This document shows, one piece after another, positions 1 through 11,600 of a DNA stretch of 64,000 nucleotides. Where the stretch lies: the NCBI GenBank assembly GCA_027922465.2, contig BQMF02000003.1:1550001-1614000 (forward strand), given 5' to 3'. The translations under genes and the position numbers were made by a program. The stretch comes from Turritopsis dohrnii (taxonomy: Eukaryota > Cnidaria > Hydrozoa > Anthoathecata > Oceaniidae). Positions within the stretch are counted from its first letter, which is position 1. Each line of letters starts with the position of its first letter. The notes beneath the pieces were generated by a model. It saw nothing but the letters and a program-made list of their open reading frames with translations, did not search any database and was not told the DNA's origin.

Positions 1-1052
1 CATATATTCATTATATTGAAGAGGCATGAAATTTTCTCTACAGTCAAAGTTCGAAAACTCGAATTCTTTTTGTCGGTCCCTTAGTCAGTTAATATTATTT
101 TGTACCAATTTCAACGGAAAAAAATAGAACTTAGCTTTCGAGTAGTGTCTGCTGTATTTTTATACAACAGAGGGCGCTCTATCTTCTTAGAAAAGAGGAA
201 TGATGGCTTCCATAATTGCGGAAATGGATTTGGCGGAAAAACGGAAGATAAACATAAATATTAGCCACTTGCTAGCAATGACGGTGACAGCTTTGCCTTT
301 TGCAAGTTTGATTGCTATACAATAAAACTATGAAGATGTTAAAGCATCATCTGATGACACTATTGTCCTTTCGTACCCCAGATGCAGAATTTCACAAAAT
401 CAACAACAGGTTTAGAGGAGGAATAGAATAGAATAGAATAGAATATTCATTTATTTGTCACAATGGTAGGGTGATTACATCAAGATAAAGTGGTGACAGG
501 AGACCACCCCAATAGATAGATAAATCTAAACACAGGGGGTGGCAGGGGGGAGGGTTTAAAAGGGTTAGATATCTACTAATATCAGCGTGTGGAAGAGGTG
601 AGCAGGGAGCCTTGCTTCTTTAATCAGCAGATGCAAAAAGTGCAGATCAGCAGGGCTGATCATATCCGACCTATCAGATAGAAATATATTTCGAAAATAC
701 GACTTCTTGGAGACGACTGGAGAGAGCTTAGCTAAGTAAAGCTAGCCAAAAAATGAAGAAAAAAGAATTTGTTTAGTATGTGATAAAGCAATCAACAAGT
801 ATGATGAAAGTGTGGCATGTGATTGCTATCACATAACACATCATAACACTGTTTGAGGCATCTATTATATAAATAATGTATAAAATAGTTTCCATGTGGT
901 AAAGAAGAGCTGCCAAAAAGTGACAAGATGCATTTTGTTAGAAAACCATGCTAGGGTGTCACTTAGAGTAGTATGCTAAAAGGACATTTATGAGTGCTGG
1001 ACATTTAATATGTTAACCGGCTGCCCATTTGTTATATATAGTTCATTTTTTG
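1..1052. other. Intergenic DNA with a retroposon-like tail
   Basis: No convincing coding region was found. At about 417-445 there are tandem GAATA pentamers followed by an ATTCATTTATTTGTC stretch. On the minus strand this reads as an AT-rich 3' end running into an ATTCT pentamer tail, as seen at the ends of many non-LTR retroposons. The following 450-720 stretch, with G-runs, would then be its 3' untranslated part. This is an inference from the tail only; no reverse transcriptase is visible. Confidence 0.35.
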
Positions 1053-1900
1053 CCGTCGATGGAAATTTTGTATTAGTTTAGCGTCACTTATCTCCTGAAA
1101 ATGTCATGCGGCATATTTTCATTATTCATTATTCATTAATTTTGTTCTAATGTCATACATAGCCAGAGAACACATCAAATACGCCATTTTGCATTATTTT
1201 AATCACTGAGATCCCGCCTGTCAGAGATTCGGTACTAGCTCGAGCTTTCAAATTACTTCAAACCTGCTTTTTCTTCAACTGCATTTAAAAAGAAGAAAGT
1301 TTCAAGAATTTTTTGCAAATTAGGTATCCGCAAAGTTGGCTTTTTCAGCATGTAACTGATAGACTACAGTGTCTAATCTTAAGATTTTATCTGGGTGTCA
1401 CGTTGGGCCATTGACATCGTTGGTTTTAGAATTTTTTGTGGCCCGATGGAAACTTTGGTGGCCCGACGAAAATTTTGCTAGGTCATAAAGGCTTTCCGTT
1501 AATTCAACCTCTGCGTAGGAGGGACGTCCATCTGAAGTCTGGATGATGCAGCATACAAGATATCAAAACCATTATATAACTCTATTATTCCAAAATGCTG
1601 CAATGTCTACTTCGATTACGTAATCAAATGTCGAAATGTCGCTACATTTATTGTACGGAACACACACTTGGCGAATTCATTAGACACACACGGAAGAGCA
1701 ACTACTTGGACATTTTGAACCGGGATACGACGGTCGGTGGCGGGTAGGCAAGCAAATGAAGTAGATGATGTATTGTTCTTGTTAAGAATTGTCATTTTGT
1801 GTTGGAATAATGAAATTTTGTAAAATAATGAACTTTTTTACGCGGGCACTTAAAGTGATGCGGGCGGGTGACGCTAAACTAATATAAAATTTCCATCGGC
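1053..1900. mobile_element. Inverted-repeat transposon (MITE-like)
   Basis: A 30-base inverted repeat bounds this segment. The left arm at 1058-1087 (begins GATGGAAATTTTGTATTAG, ends GCGTCAC) matches the reverse complement of 1868-1897 with about one mismatch. Two further partial copies of the GATGGAAAnTTTG motif lie inside, near 1446 and 1462. No transposase is visible, so it looks non-autonomous. The superfamily cannot be assigned and the target duplication is not clear. Confidence 0.65.
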
Positions 1901-2428
1901 CTTATAACACATGAAAAATCAGAATACTGCCGAGCATCTAGTTTTGCTGACCCAGCTGCCGGGAAAATAGACACATCTTAGGTTTTAAAAGCATAGAGGT
2001 TTTAAAAGCATAGAGAAAACTAAAAGAGAAAAACACATGCAGGCTGTAGCAGAACAAAAATTGGAATCTTCATAACATGGTCTTGATATACTAAAAGTGT
2101 GTTGTTTTACCTGTACTGAACATGCATTTAAAAAATGTCTTCGTTTAAATGTCAATGTTTTCACATATTTGACAATTTTTATTGCAAAATATATACTCTA
2201 TAAAATTTAATATAAAATTGCATTATTTATGTATACAGGCAACAGTCTTTAGCAAAATAAAATGGTTTTTACAAAAAAGTAGCATGTTTTCATTGATAAT
2301 CATATATATACATTCCGTGGAATTTAATTTTTGCAATATTTTTGCAAACTTTTTATATGATTTTTAATTGTAAGACTCTGGTCATTTTCATTTTTAGAAA
2401 TTTTATTTATTTTACGGAAAATATCAAC

Positions 2429-5400
2429 ATGAAGACATTATTTTTGAATTGCAAAATATTTACAACAATCTGGACATTCTTTTCATCAATATTTACCAGA
2501 CTTCTTTGCTTCATCAAAAAACGGAAGATATCGACACAAGAGCAATCACAAACAATACTACCATTATCTAGCATACAGATCCAAGGAAAAGAGGTATGAT
2601 CTCATTGTTTACATGCAGACTTTTTATTGGTTGTTTTCTGCATTGGTTTTAAATTGGCCATCAATTATCAAACCCTTGTCATATGAGCCAGGCAAGCTTT
2701 TTCTCACGATTCAGTTAGAGATTCAGTTAATTCTTCTCTATGAAGTCCTTTGAATTTTTTAACGGGTCACGTTCCTCTGTTTAAAGTAAATACAGAAAGT
2801 TTTTACCTCTCAGTTGTAGAATTTCATGTTCACAAACAGGACATCAGCTAAAAATTCTCAATTGAGGCCGTTAGACTATAACTACGATGAACATTTTTGT
2901 AATGACGTGGAAACGCATGTTAGTGATGAGTTTAAGCCGATGTTTCAAAGCATAATCAAATCATTTATTTTAACAGCAAGCTTATTTACTAACTTTTCAT
3001 AAATTTATTGCTGGACTCAATTGGGAAACGTATTAGTTTTTTGGATTGGGAAAGAGCCGTTTAACGGCGCCTGTTGGGAAAGAGCCGTCTAACGGCGCCT
3101 GTAGGACCCCAGCTAACACCCTGATAAAGAAGGTATATATTTGTTTTGACTTGAGACTATACCAGTCAGAATCCTATCTAAATATACCATAATGTTAATC
3201 TTTAGCCAACTAAATCTGACTTGAATGTGTTTTTGTAAAGAATAAGAGCCAGATTGCACAAAATGGTAGCAGCAAATGCACTGACACGCAAATGCTTTTG
3301 AAAATTTACCTAAAGTGTGAAAGGAGCACAAACAATAAGTTTGTAAACAATAAATATGTTTAAAATGATTGGTGTATAAATGGGGTCTAATTAGAAAACA
3401 TGACAAATTAATGTTTGACAAAAGAATTATACATGGCATAGTGTCCTCCCCCCCCCCCCCCCCCCCCCCCCCCAGTCTGCTGGGGGGGGATTTAGATTTT
3501 TGAAATTTGGCCGCATGGGGGGGAATAGCAAATTTTGCATTTCTTGAGGGGGGAAAGGTATTTTGTGGGGGAAGCTTTTCCTTGGGGGGGATCATTTTTA
3601 ACTGTTCATATTTTCTTCATTATTTGCAAAGTTTGTTTATATTGATTTGATATTGTTTATATTGCTTTGAAATCTAACTCACATTGAACACAAGACTATT
3701 TTAGACAGCCCATTTTTTCACATTCAGAAAGTGAGACTTGATATTTTTGAGAAGTTTTGAGAGAGGAAGAGAGCATAGCCTACAAAGAAGAGAAAAAAAC
3801 ATTTTATATACCCGTATGCATATATATTGATCATGGTTTACATCTACATTAAGGGTGGGGGAGTTTTCAAAATACTTTGCTTGAGGGGGGAGAGGCTGAC
3901 CCTAGGGGGAGGCCTTTGCTTGGGGGGGACCAGGGGGGTGGAGGACACTATGATGGGCGAGCTGTATAGCATATGTTAAATTTTTTATAAAAACGTCCGA
4001 GGGTTATTTAGAAAGTCTACTTTGAAAACGGTTTTTAATTATGATTTCATGAAACCAAAAATACATTCGAAAAACTACTTTTTTGAACTAGATTTTGGAA
4101 AGCCTTAATGTACAAAACATTGTAGATAGCGAAATCAGACTCCGAAGTGTAGGCTAAATTGCCATTTCCGCCATACTGTAGTACCAGTGGTAGTGGTAGA
4201 TGTTTTCATTTTCCTTAATAATGAATGGTGTAGTATTTAGGTAATGAACAGTACAATAGTTAAGGCATCCTCAATCTATTCAGTAGGTAGAAAAAGTGGC
4301 AGAATTCAACAATACAGTTCTTATTGGTCCTAAAGGCTGATTAGGTTACTGACATGTTTTTGTTCTCGATTTAGCTCTCCTCCACAGAAGACTGCTAGCC
4401 AGCTAGCTCCAGCTAGCCTCTGATAATCTTACCCAACAAATGGGTCTAGAATGGTAGATATTAATGTCAGATACAGGTGCGGATGCATGCATATTCTCTT
4501 TCAGACATCAGAAGAAATAAAGTTAGTCGATTGGAATGCATGGGGTGATGAACAGCCACAAGTTGAAGAGAAAGATGCGTCTGAAATACCTGCTGCAGAT
4601 CTTTTCCGTGATATGGAGCCAGTTATAAACAAGCCGAAACTGGTATATAGTTTTTATTTCATGCAACAGTTTATGTTTTCATGTCATATTTTCTTTGACT
4701 TATCAAAGTATCTTTTGATTTCACTACAGGTTCATGTTAAAAAAAAGATCAAAGCCCCTCCATCCAAGACACCATCGACACAATCACCGTTCGCTTTTCA
4801 CACAAGGAATACAGCCAATCCTAGTAACAGAATGAATTTCAATGCACAGTACCAAGTTGAGGTATGTCAAAGACTTCATTTCATCATACGCTTCAATTCA
4901 ATAGGGTATTTGACTTTAGGGATGGAACTTTCCAAATCTCTGTTTAAACCAATAACAATCAAGTTTCACGTCGTTATCAAAGTGTTGGTTTGATTGCAAT
5001 TTCTTCTACTGGGAAATTGAATGAGACTTTTTTATAACCTCTGATGTGATGAACTACAATAAAAACACTACGCTTAATTTGATTGGTAAGGCATTAACAC
5101 GATGTTTAAACTGAAATTTGTGAGTGGCGATTCATTCAACCGATGGAAATTCCCTACTACTGTACTTTGATATCATCACGTTATCAACTTACTTTTTTAA
5201 AAAAAATATTGATGTTGGTAGACATTTTCTGAAACTACATCCAGCTATTTTGAAAACCGTTTCTAATCAACTGGCGTTTGTTTTTAGTCCGAGCTTGGTG
5301 CTTGGGAAGACGAGCCTAGTGGTTGGGATGACGAGATCGATGACAATGAAATTGAAAAACAGACTGAGCATATCATAAAACAAAATAGACAATTAGAACG

Positions 5401-5503
5401 CGAGAAACGATCTGAAGAACAGAGACGTAAACGACTGGAAAAAGAACAGTTAAGGGCTCAGAAAAGACAGGATGTCACGCATATCGGCGTCAAAATTAGT
5501 TGA
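2429..5503 (+). CDS. EBAG9: EBAG9/RCAS1 homologue
   Basis: Four exons, all phase 0: 2429-2593, 4505-4642, 4730-4861, 5288-5503, giving 216 aa against about 213 in vertebrates. The N-terminus is hydrophobic (roughly residues 8-28) and is followed by a basic KKRK stretch, as in EBAG9. The middle has an acidic W-rich box and the conserved LFRDMEPVI segment (family form YFKDMTPxI). The last exon has the ELGAWEDEPSGWDDE box, a charged coiled-coil rich in E, R and K, and the terminal IGVKIS signature (vertebrate IGVKLS). The family is a Golgi/vesicle membrane-associated protein with a cytoplasmic coiled coil that dampens regulated exocytosis. The start is the first ATG that gives the membrane-anchor N-terminus, and all junctions are GT/AG. 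Confidence 0.9.
3438..3951. mobile_element. G-rich MITE in EBAG9 intron 1
   Basis: ATAGTGTCCTCC at 3438 is repeated in inverse orientation ending at 3951 (GGAGGACACTAT). The interior carries a C-run at about 3448-3473 and many GGGGGG runs spaced by short AT-rich spacers such as TTTGCATTTCTTGA. TA dinucleotides at both edges would fit a Tc1/mariner-type TA duplication. The 160-codon open frame on the minus strand here is low-complexity and crosses the C-run, so it is not a gene. Confidence 0.7.
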
Positions 5504-5736
5504 TACAATGTGTTTGGCGAATTAAAAGAATTAGCGACTTAAAACATGTAGGATCTATGCTTTTAAGAGGATTCTTGGGTAACCATCTATTCACCACCAT
5601 TTTCTGAAAGGCAATATCTGCGTGAATTTTTTCAACTTTTTATTGATCTAAAAACCTCTCTTTGTGCGTAGAACTTTTGGGAAAGGTGGTTTATAGCTTT
5701 TAAACATGTTTTCGAGACAAAAACCAGTTTTTTATT

Positions 5737-6651
5737 TCAGCATTTCATTTCTTTGTTTTCAACCCATTTTACTTCACGGTCATATAAATATTTTGGCTCG
5801 ATACACCAACCATCGATTTCGACTGACATGTCATAACTTTTCAGGATGTTTGTTTGTCTAATAAAGTCACATGTGCAGTTCAGACTTCGGTTGTTAATAA
5901 ATAAATATTTTAGATTTCTCAGTTTCTCAAGCGTCCCCGAGTAGATGTTGGATAGTTCGTTATCCCACAATGCCAGCGTATTCAAATTAACCAAATGATC
6001 GAATGATCCGGCTTCAATCTCCTCTATATAGTTTTCTGACAAATCCAGTTCTTCTAGAAGTGGCAAGTCCCCGAAGTAATTCTTCTTAATCTTCTTGCAT
6101 TCATTTTGAAACAACAGCAGTTCTTTCAATTTTTTCATTCCTGAAAATGAAAACGGCGGGTATTCTGTAAAATAGTTTGCTGACATATCCAAAATCTGCA
6201 AATTTTTCAAGTGCTTGAAATAATCCTTCGAAACAACTTTCAGATTATTGATTTCAAGTGTGAGAGTTTCCAGCTGATCCAATCCGTAAAAAACATCACC
6301 ACTGATATTCTCAATTTCGTTTTGTCCCATCCTTAATGTTTTCAGCTTCTTCAGATTTCTAAACAAATAGCTGGGAATCGATTTTATTTTGTTCTGTGAA
6401 AGATCTAATTCAACAAGCCGTGTTAGGCGATCAAATATTCCATTGGGTAAGGATTGTATGTGATTATTCCCAAGTCGCAGCACGGTTGTGTTAACTGGAA
6501 TAGCACTCGGTACATAGACCAATCCCTTCTTCTCACAATTAACGACTGTCTCTACACATTTGCATGGTCCTGTACAAACTGACGTAGAAGCCAGAATGAA
6601 AGATTGTACCAGTAGAAATACATGAAGAACTATTTCTTTTGCCTGTGCCAT
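5737..6651 (-). CDS. Secreted leucine-rich-repeat protein (LRR-A)
   Basis: Intronless, 304 aa. Residues 1-22 form a signal peptide. An LRRNT cap follows with Cys 26, 30, 32 and 39 (spacing C-x3-C-x-C-x6-C). Then come eight typical extracellular repeats of about 24 residues of the form LxxLxLxxNxIxxIxxxxFxxL. The LRRCT cap holds four cysteines (NCTC, WC and the final KC). Translation stops right after the last cap cysteine, so there is no stalk, membrane helix or GPI signal; the product should be a free secreted ligand or recognition molecule. It is head-to-head with the paralogue at 7444-8358, which has the same length, repeat number and cap sequence pattern. The LRRNT-LRR-LRRCT layout is also that of lamprey VLRs and Slit modules, but the specific function is unknown. 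Confidence 0.92.
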   Translation of the reverse strand: MAQAKEIVLHVFLLVQSFILASTSVCTGPCKCVETVVNCEKKGLVYVPSAIPVNTTVLRLGNNHIQSLPNGIFDRLTRLVELDLSQNKIKSIPSYLFRNLKKLKTLRMGQNEIENISGDVFYGLDQLETLTLEINNLKVVSKDYFKHLKNLQILDMSANYFTEYPPFSFSGMKKLKELLLFQNECKKIKKNYFGDLPLLEELDLSENYIEEIEAGSFDHLVNLNTLALWDNELSNIYSGTLEKLRNLKYLFINNRSLNCTCDFIRQTNILKSYDMSVEIDGWCIEPKYLYDREVKWVENKEMKC

Positions 6652-7443
6652 ATCTCGATTATATGTGGTGGCTCCTTTCTTGAAGATACATACTTTATGC
6701 TACTGACACGTATTTATGTCGATTCAGCTGAGTATTTCTGTCCCAGGCCTTTGAAAGCACACCTTGAGAAATCTGAAGATCCAGCTGAATATACTCCACA
6801 CGCCCCATATTCTAATAAATATGTTATTTTGGGATTGTTATATATATGTAACCCACCAACTCATCATTTGGAAAGAATAGGATATGGGGGCCATGAAAAC
6901 ATTGTGCGTCGAGAAACAAAAGAAAACCACATCGCACAACATCAGTGTGGTGTCTCGGCTGTTTAAGCATATTTTGACATGTGTTTTTTTGATAATGAAC
7001 ACAGACAGCAGCGTGGCAAAATCGATGTAGCTAAAAACAACAGGAAATTACTCACAGTGGGGTCAGTACAAGAATACATATTCCTTTTTTTCTTCATAAT
7101 ATAACATTTCGACCCGAGTGTTTTTACGAGTTTACCAAGTAGTTGCTGATAAGTTTGACTCATGATATAATATTGTTTTGAATGAAGGCAGTCAATTATT
7201 TATTTTTCTAGAAAGTTCCATGACGGTTTCTCTGACACTACATGCTTTCATCAATACTCTAGATTATGGTTTCCGACTGAATAAACGTTTTTTGACTCAT
7301 GAAGCAATCTTTATGTTTGTGTTGTCTTTTTTCTGTTTGTTTTATACACACACGTATACAAGAGCATTATATTTTGAATGAAGCCAACATATGTTAAACA
7401 TATCACCAGTGAGAGCAATAAGAAAGGAACCTATTGAAAGATT
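6652..7443. promoter_or_regulatory. Shared divergent upstream region of LRR pair
   Basis: This 792-bp spacer separates the two diverging start codons, so it must hold both promoters or one bidirectional promoter. No clear TATA box can be placed. A short perfect hairpin (ATATGTT, one base, AACATAT) lies near 7389-7403, about 40 bases before the plus-strand start. The short open frames inside are not conserved-looking. Confidence 0.45.
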
Positions 7444-8358
7444 ATGAACAACGACTGGTTGAAACATGTCACGCATGTGGCGTTCTGGTTGATAGCTGTG
7501 GTATCTCCGCTACCTTTGACTTGCCCACACTCGTGTTCTTGTATTCAAACGACTGTTACTTGTATTAATGGGAATCGTACTCAAATTCCAGATGACATTC
7601 CGAAAGGCACAACTATATTGGAGCTTCAGGGAAACCAAATCAGATCTATTCAAAAAGAAGTGTTAAACGCTTACACCGAACTCGAAGCATTGGATTTATC
7701 TGAAAACAGAATAACATGGCTGCCGCCAAAATCATTTGAACAGCTACGAAAATTGAAGATTTTGAAAATTGCATTAAACCAAATAGAACGTATCGATAAA
7801 GATGCCTTTTATGGTTTAGAAAATCTCCAGGTCTTGTTTATGGAAGGTAACTATGTAAAGAGTGTAAGAGGCGTTTTTCAGCATTTAAAGGATCTACGGT
7901 CTTTAGATGTATCCGTTAATTTCTTGAGACAGCTGGAACCTTTCGAATTTTCATATATGAGCAAGTTGGAAGAGCTGCACATGTTTGAAAACGAAATCAC
8001 TTCAATCCAAAAGGATTCTTTAAACGGGTTAGTGTCACTTGAGATATTAGACATATCGGAGAATTTCATCAAAGACATCGAACCTGGTTCATTTTCAGAC
8101 CTGAGAAAACTGAAACTGTTATCGTTGCAAAACAACGAGTTGGTAAACATTGGCAAAGGGGTTTTCCACGGTTTGGACACTATCAAATTTCTTTTCTTGG
8201 ACAATCATGGGTTAAATTGTACCTGTGAGCTGGTGAAACAAGTGAACGATCTAAGAAAGAATGATCAGTCTGTAACTATCGATGGGTGGTGCATGCGCCC
8301 TGGGGCGTTACATGATCGAGAATTGAGATTTATTCAAAGTGACGAGATTAAATGTTGA
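7444..8358 (+). CDS. Secreted leucine-rich-repeat protein (LRR-B)
   Basis: Intronless, 304 aa, paralogue of the divergent neighbour. A signal peptide of about 26 residues (hydrophobic WLIAVVSPLPL) precedes the LRRNT cap (CPHSCSC...C). Eight LRR units follow, one of them 23 rather than 24 residues. The LRRCT cap reads NCTC, then SVTIDGWCMRP, then a terminal KC, matching LRR-A (SVEIDGWCIEP and terminal KC). The protein ends at the last cysteine. The shared cap sequence and equal length point to an inverted local duplication. The repeats have diverged much more than the C-terminal cap, which is what a variable ligand-binding face would show, but this has not been tested. The likely site of action is outside the cell. 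Confidence 0.92.
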   Translation: MNNDWLKHVTHVAFWLIAVVSPLPLTCPHSCSCIQTTVTCINGNRTQIPDDIPKGTTILELQGNQIRSIQKEVLNAYTELEALDLSENRITWLPPKSFEQLRKLKILKIALNQIERIDKDAFYGLENLQVLFMEGNYVKSVRGVFQHLKDLRSLDVSVNFLRQLEPFEFSYMSKLEELHMFENEITSIQKDSLNGLVSLEILDISENFIKDIEPGSFSDLRKLKLLSLQNNELVNIGKGVFHGLDTIKFLFLDNHGLNCTCELVKQVNDLRKNDQSVTIDGWCMRPGALHDRELRFIQSDEIKC

Positions 8359-8648
8359 AAAACCTTGGACTGTTTTTATGATATTTATCCCTTTTTTAGT
8401 GGTATTTATAATTCATTTTTGTAGTGTTTTTTGTTGTTTTGTTGTTGTTAATGATTAAAAAAGGTAAATGAAAAAAAAAAGCCCTGCACATTTTACGTAT
8501 CTCAAAACGAGTTGCACCTTGTCGGACAAAATCTCGTCGGAAAAAACTGACGATATTTTCTGGAGGTAACGAAGTGTTTCTCCAACGAAAAACATTTTTG
8601 ATAGGGTACAGTAAAAAAAAGTCGATAAATTCTAATGAATTTTTTCAG

Positions 8649-11600
8649 TCAGCATGTTACATTTTGTGGCCAGTCACAGAATTTTTTCTTTGAATTAAAC
8701 TTTAACCCAGGAAGGCACGATTTGACGGTCATAAGGCCGTTGTTGCACTCAAAAAACTTTGTACAGTCTTTAGGATGTCCGTAAATGCCATCAGGTTGAC
8801 CTTGGCATGAAAGTTTACCTAAGAGAAGAATTTGAATGCAGGTTAATGGACCTGGGTTGTTGTATCCCATACAAAGACAATACAGGAACCTAATCCTTAT
8901 CTGCCGTGTCTATATAGCAAACGCTAGCACGCCAATGTCGTCAATTTATCAAGCTTGTTTGATAAACAAACTTTATTTGGCAGTCAACTTCAAATTTGTT
9001 TTTCATGCGATTGCATTTACAGTTGACTAAATAGGGGAAAAAAATACTTTGTATGACGTAATTTTTTATATCTGTTAACATCTGATTGGTTAAAGAGCTC
9101 GTCTGCAAAAAAAAGGTCAGTTACAAAAGTAGAATGAATTTAAATTGTACGCAGAAATTTGAGAAAAATTTGTTACTGAGTATGTGATATGACAAATGTT
9201 ATCGGCAGTTGACTACTGCAAAATCTGAACCTGTGGAAGCTGAGCTAAGTCAGACGTAGCGTCAGTATGAAATGAGAACAAATTCATTCTGTATATTCAT
9301 TCTATTCTGTTAGATTGTTCTTCATTTTGGACTTTATGATATTATCCTAGAATATGTTCATATTTCTTTGAGATACGAACACGATTACCGATAAAACTGT
9401 TTTTATAAACAAGCGCATCGTTCTTACCTGGTTTAGTTGGTGCCATGGTTTTGATGGTTGTTTTTCCTTTGATAGCGGTTGTTGGTTTTGGGGGCAATGT
9501 AACTGGAGGGTTGCCAGTCGTTCGAGGTCCAGTATTACCAAATAACTTGACAATATGTTCGCCGTAGGTTTTACCGTTGATGATATTATTTTGATCAAAT
9601 GAAGCATCCCAAAACATGAAGCCACCAAAACGAGGTTCGTTTTTGATTTTCTGCATGATGTTTGGGGAATAAGAAAATACGTTAGGTTTCCCATTAAAAA
9701 AATGGATTTGAAAATTTTGAAGGATGAGGTAAAGACATTGTTATTACCTGGTATATGACGGCCATTTCAGAGGGTTTACGATAGTAACCTCTCCCAAAAG
9801 CTGCTCGTTCGTCACTTGGGACACCGACATATATCATCGGTCCATTGTTCTTTTTAGAAAATGATACCCACTGCTGGAAGTTCGGATAGAACTGAGAAGC
9901 ATCCCCTGTCAAATAATTTGAATGGTTACGTCAATGCTGATTTTCAAAATGTAAATGTATCCGATGAAAAATTATCGTAAACAATAGTATAACTTATGTA
10001 ACATTTCCAATCTATACTAAAAATGACCCTGTACCAATTAAAAGGAGGACCCAGTAAACACAAAGACGTCTTTAAGACGTCTTTTCTGGTCTCATACTGG
10101 TACGGACGTCTTTCGACCAGATAAGACGTCTTTGAGACGTCTTTTCTTGGGTTTTGAACAACCAGTTAATTTTCGTCCTAAGAGGACGTCTGAAAGACGT
10201 CTTTTTGTTGTCCTTTAAAGACGAGTTTTCACTGGTCGCTACGAGACGTTTTAAAGACGTCTTTTTCTTGTCTTCCGTAAAACAAGTTTCCACTAGTCGC
10301 TACGAGACGTTTTAAAGACGTCTTTTTCTTGTCATCGGTGAAACGAGTTTCCACTGGTCGCTACGAGACGTTTTAAAGACGTCTTTTTCTTGTCTTCCGT
10401 AAAACGAGTTTCCACCTAGTCGCTACGAGACGTTTTAAAGACGTCTTTTTCTTGTCTTCAGTAAAACGAGTTTCCACTAGTCGCTACGAGACCTTTTAAA
10501 GACGTCTTTTTCTTGTCCTCGGTAAAACGAGTTTCCACTGGTCGCTACGAGACGTTTTAAAGACGTATTGTGCTGTGATGTGACGTGATGCGTTGCAATT
10601 CGTTGTTCTTGTAAGCGAGTTTTCACTTGTCAAAATTCAATGTTTCAAATACGCCTTGTTGTCGTCCTTAAAAAAGTGGATTTCCACTGGTCTCTATACA
10701 AGATGTTTCAAAGACGTCTTTTTCTCGTTCTTCAAAGACGATAGTTAAAAGACGGGGGTACTGTTTTTCATTAGCGTGATGCAAAGTTTAGATTTCTTTG
10801 AGATTAGTGACTTTAAGCTTAATAAAAGTTAATTTAATAAAAGGGAAACCCTTTATAGAAAGTTCGGTTTTGTCATTATTCTCTATTTTATAAAAAACAA
10901 CTTTTTAAAATGTTTAGCGTACCCTCTTGTTCTAAAAATTCGCGGGAATTTAGAATTTTTCGAACAGCAAATAAAAACTTTCGGAGATCAAACAAAGAAT
11001 CGTTGAGGAACGGAGTATTTTATTCCGAAGGTTTTCCTTGTTATTTATTCTTGCTTGTTTGAAGATAAAGACTGCTGAGCTAAGTACTTTTTACTTCTAA
11101 AGTTTTCCCCGATAATTTGCTATAGTGTTATTGATTTATGCATTTGATTTTATTTGTTTCCTAATTTTGCTAGCTAATGATCCATACTAACACAGTTTAT
11201 GGTGGTGGTGGTGGGGGACAACACCAACATTTTAGTTTTATATATAGTGTGACGGTTTGAGGGAAAATCATAACAACTTATGATTTCTGATATAGATTTA
11301 GCCAAATACCATTTTTAAGAACGCAAAGTGGATTTCTAGAATGGAACACTTCAACACATAAGTGGTGGAATTATCTGCTTCAAAAAAAAATCAGGGCATG
11401 CTCTTTCGGTTTGGGTGAAGCACTCCGATTATTTCTCGACATTTCTGTATCAAAACATTGCAAATACTTTGCTTTGAAAAAGTTTTTTTTTTGTCACTGC
11501 AACATTGATTTCATGCGTTCGAAAATTTGTTCTAAAATTTATGCAGTGTCATTGTGGATGGTTTCTACTTATTGGCAGTGGGTTCCCCTACCTCGTGAAT

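Noticed and set aside
3113..3595. 160-codon minus-strand open frame
   Set aside because: It runs through the C-run and G-rich repeats of a MITE; the protein is low-complexity Pro/Gly and has no family resemblance.
10072..10293. 73-codon minus-strand frame of KTS(F/L)RR repeats
   Set aside because: The periodic peptide is only the translation of the GACGTC minisatellite in the foldback arm.
10180..10570. Possible CRISPR-like array
   Set aside because: Units are head-to-tail 61-bp copies without unique spacers, lie inside a eukaryotic foldback element and have no cas genes nearby.
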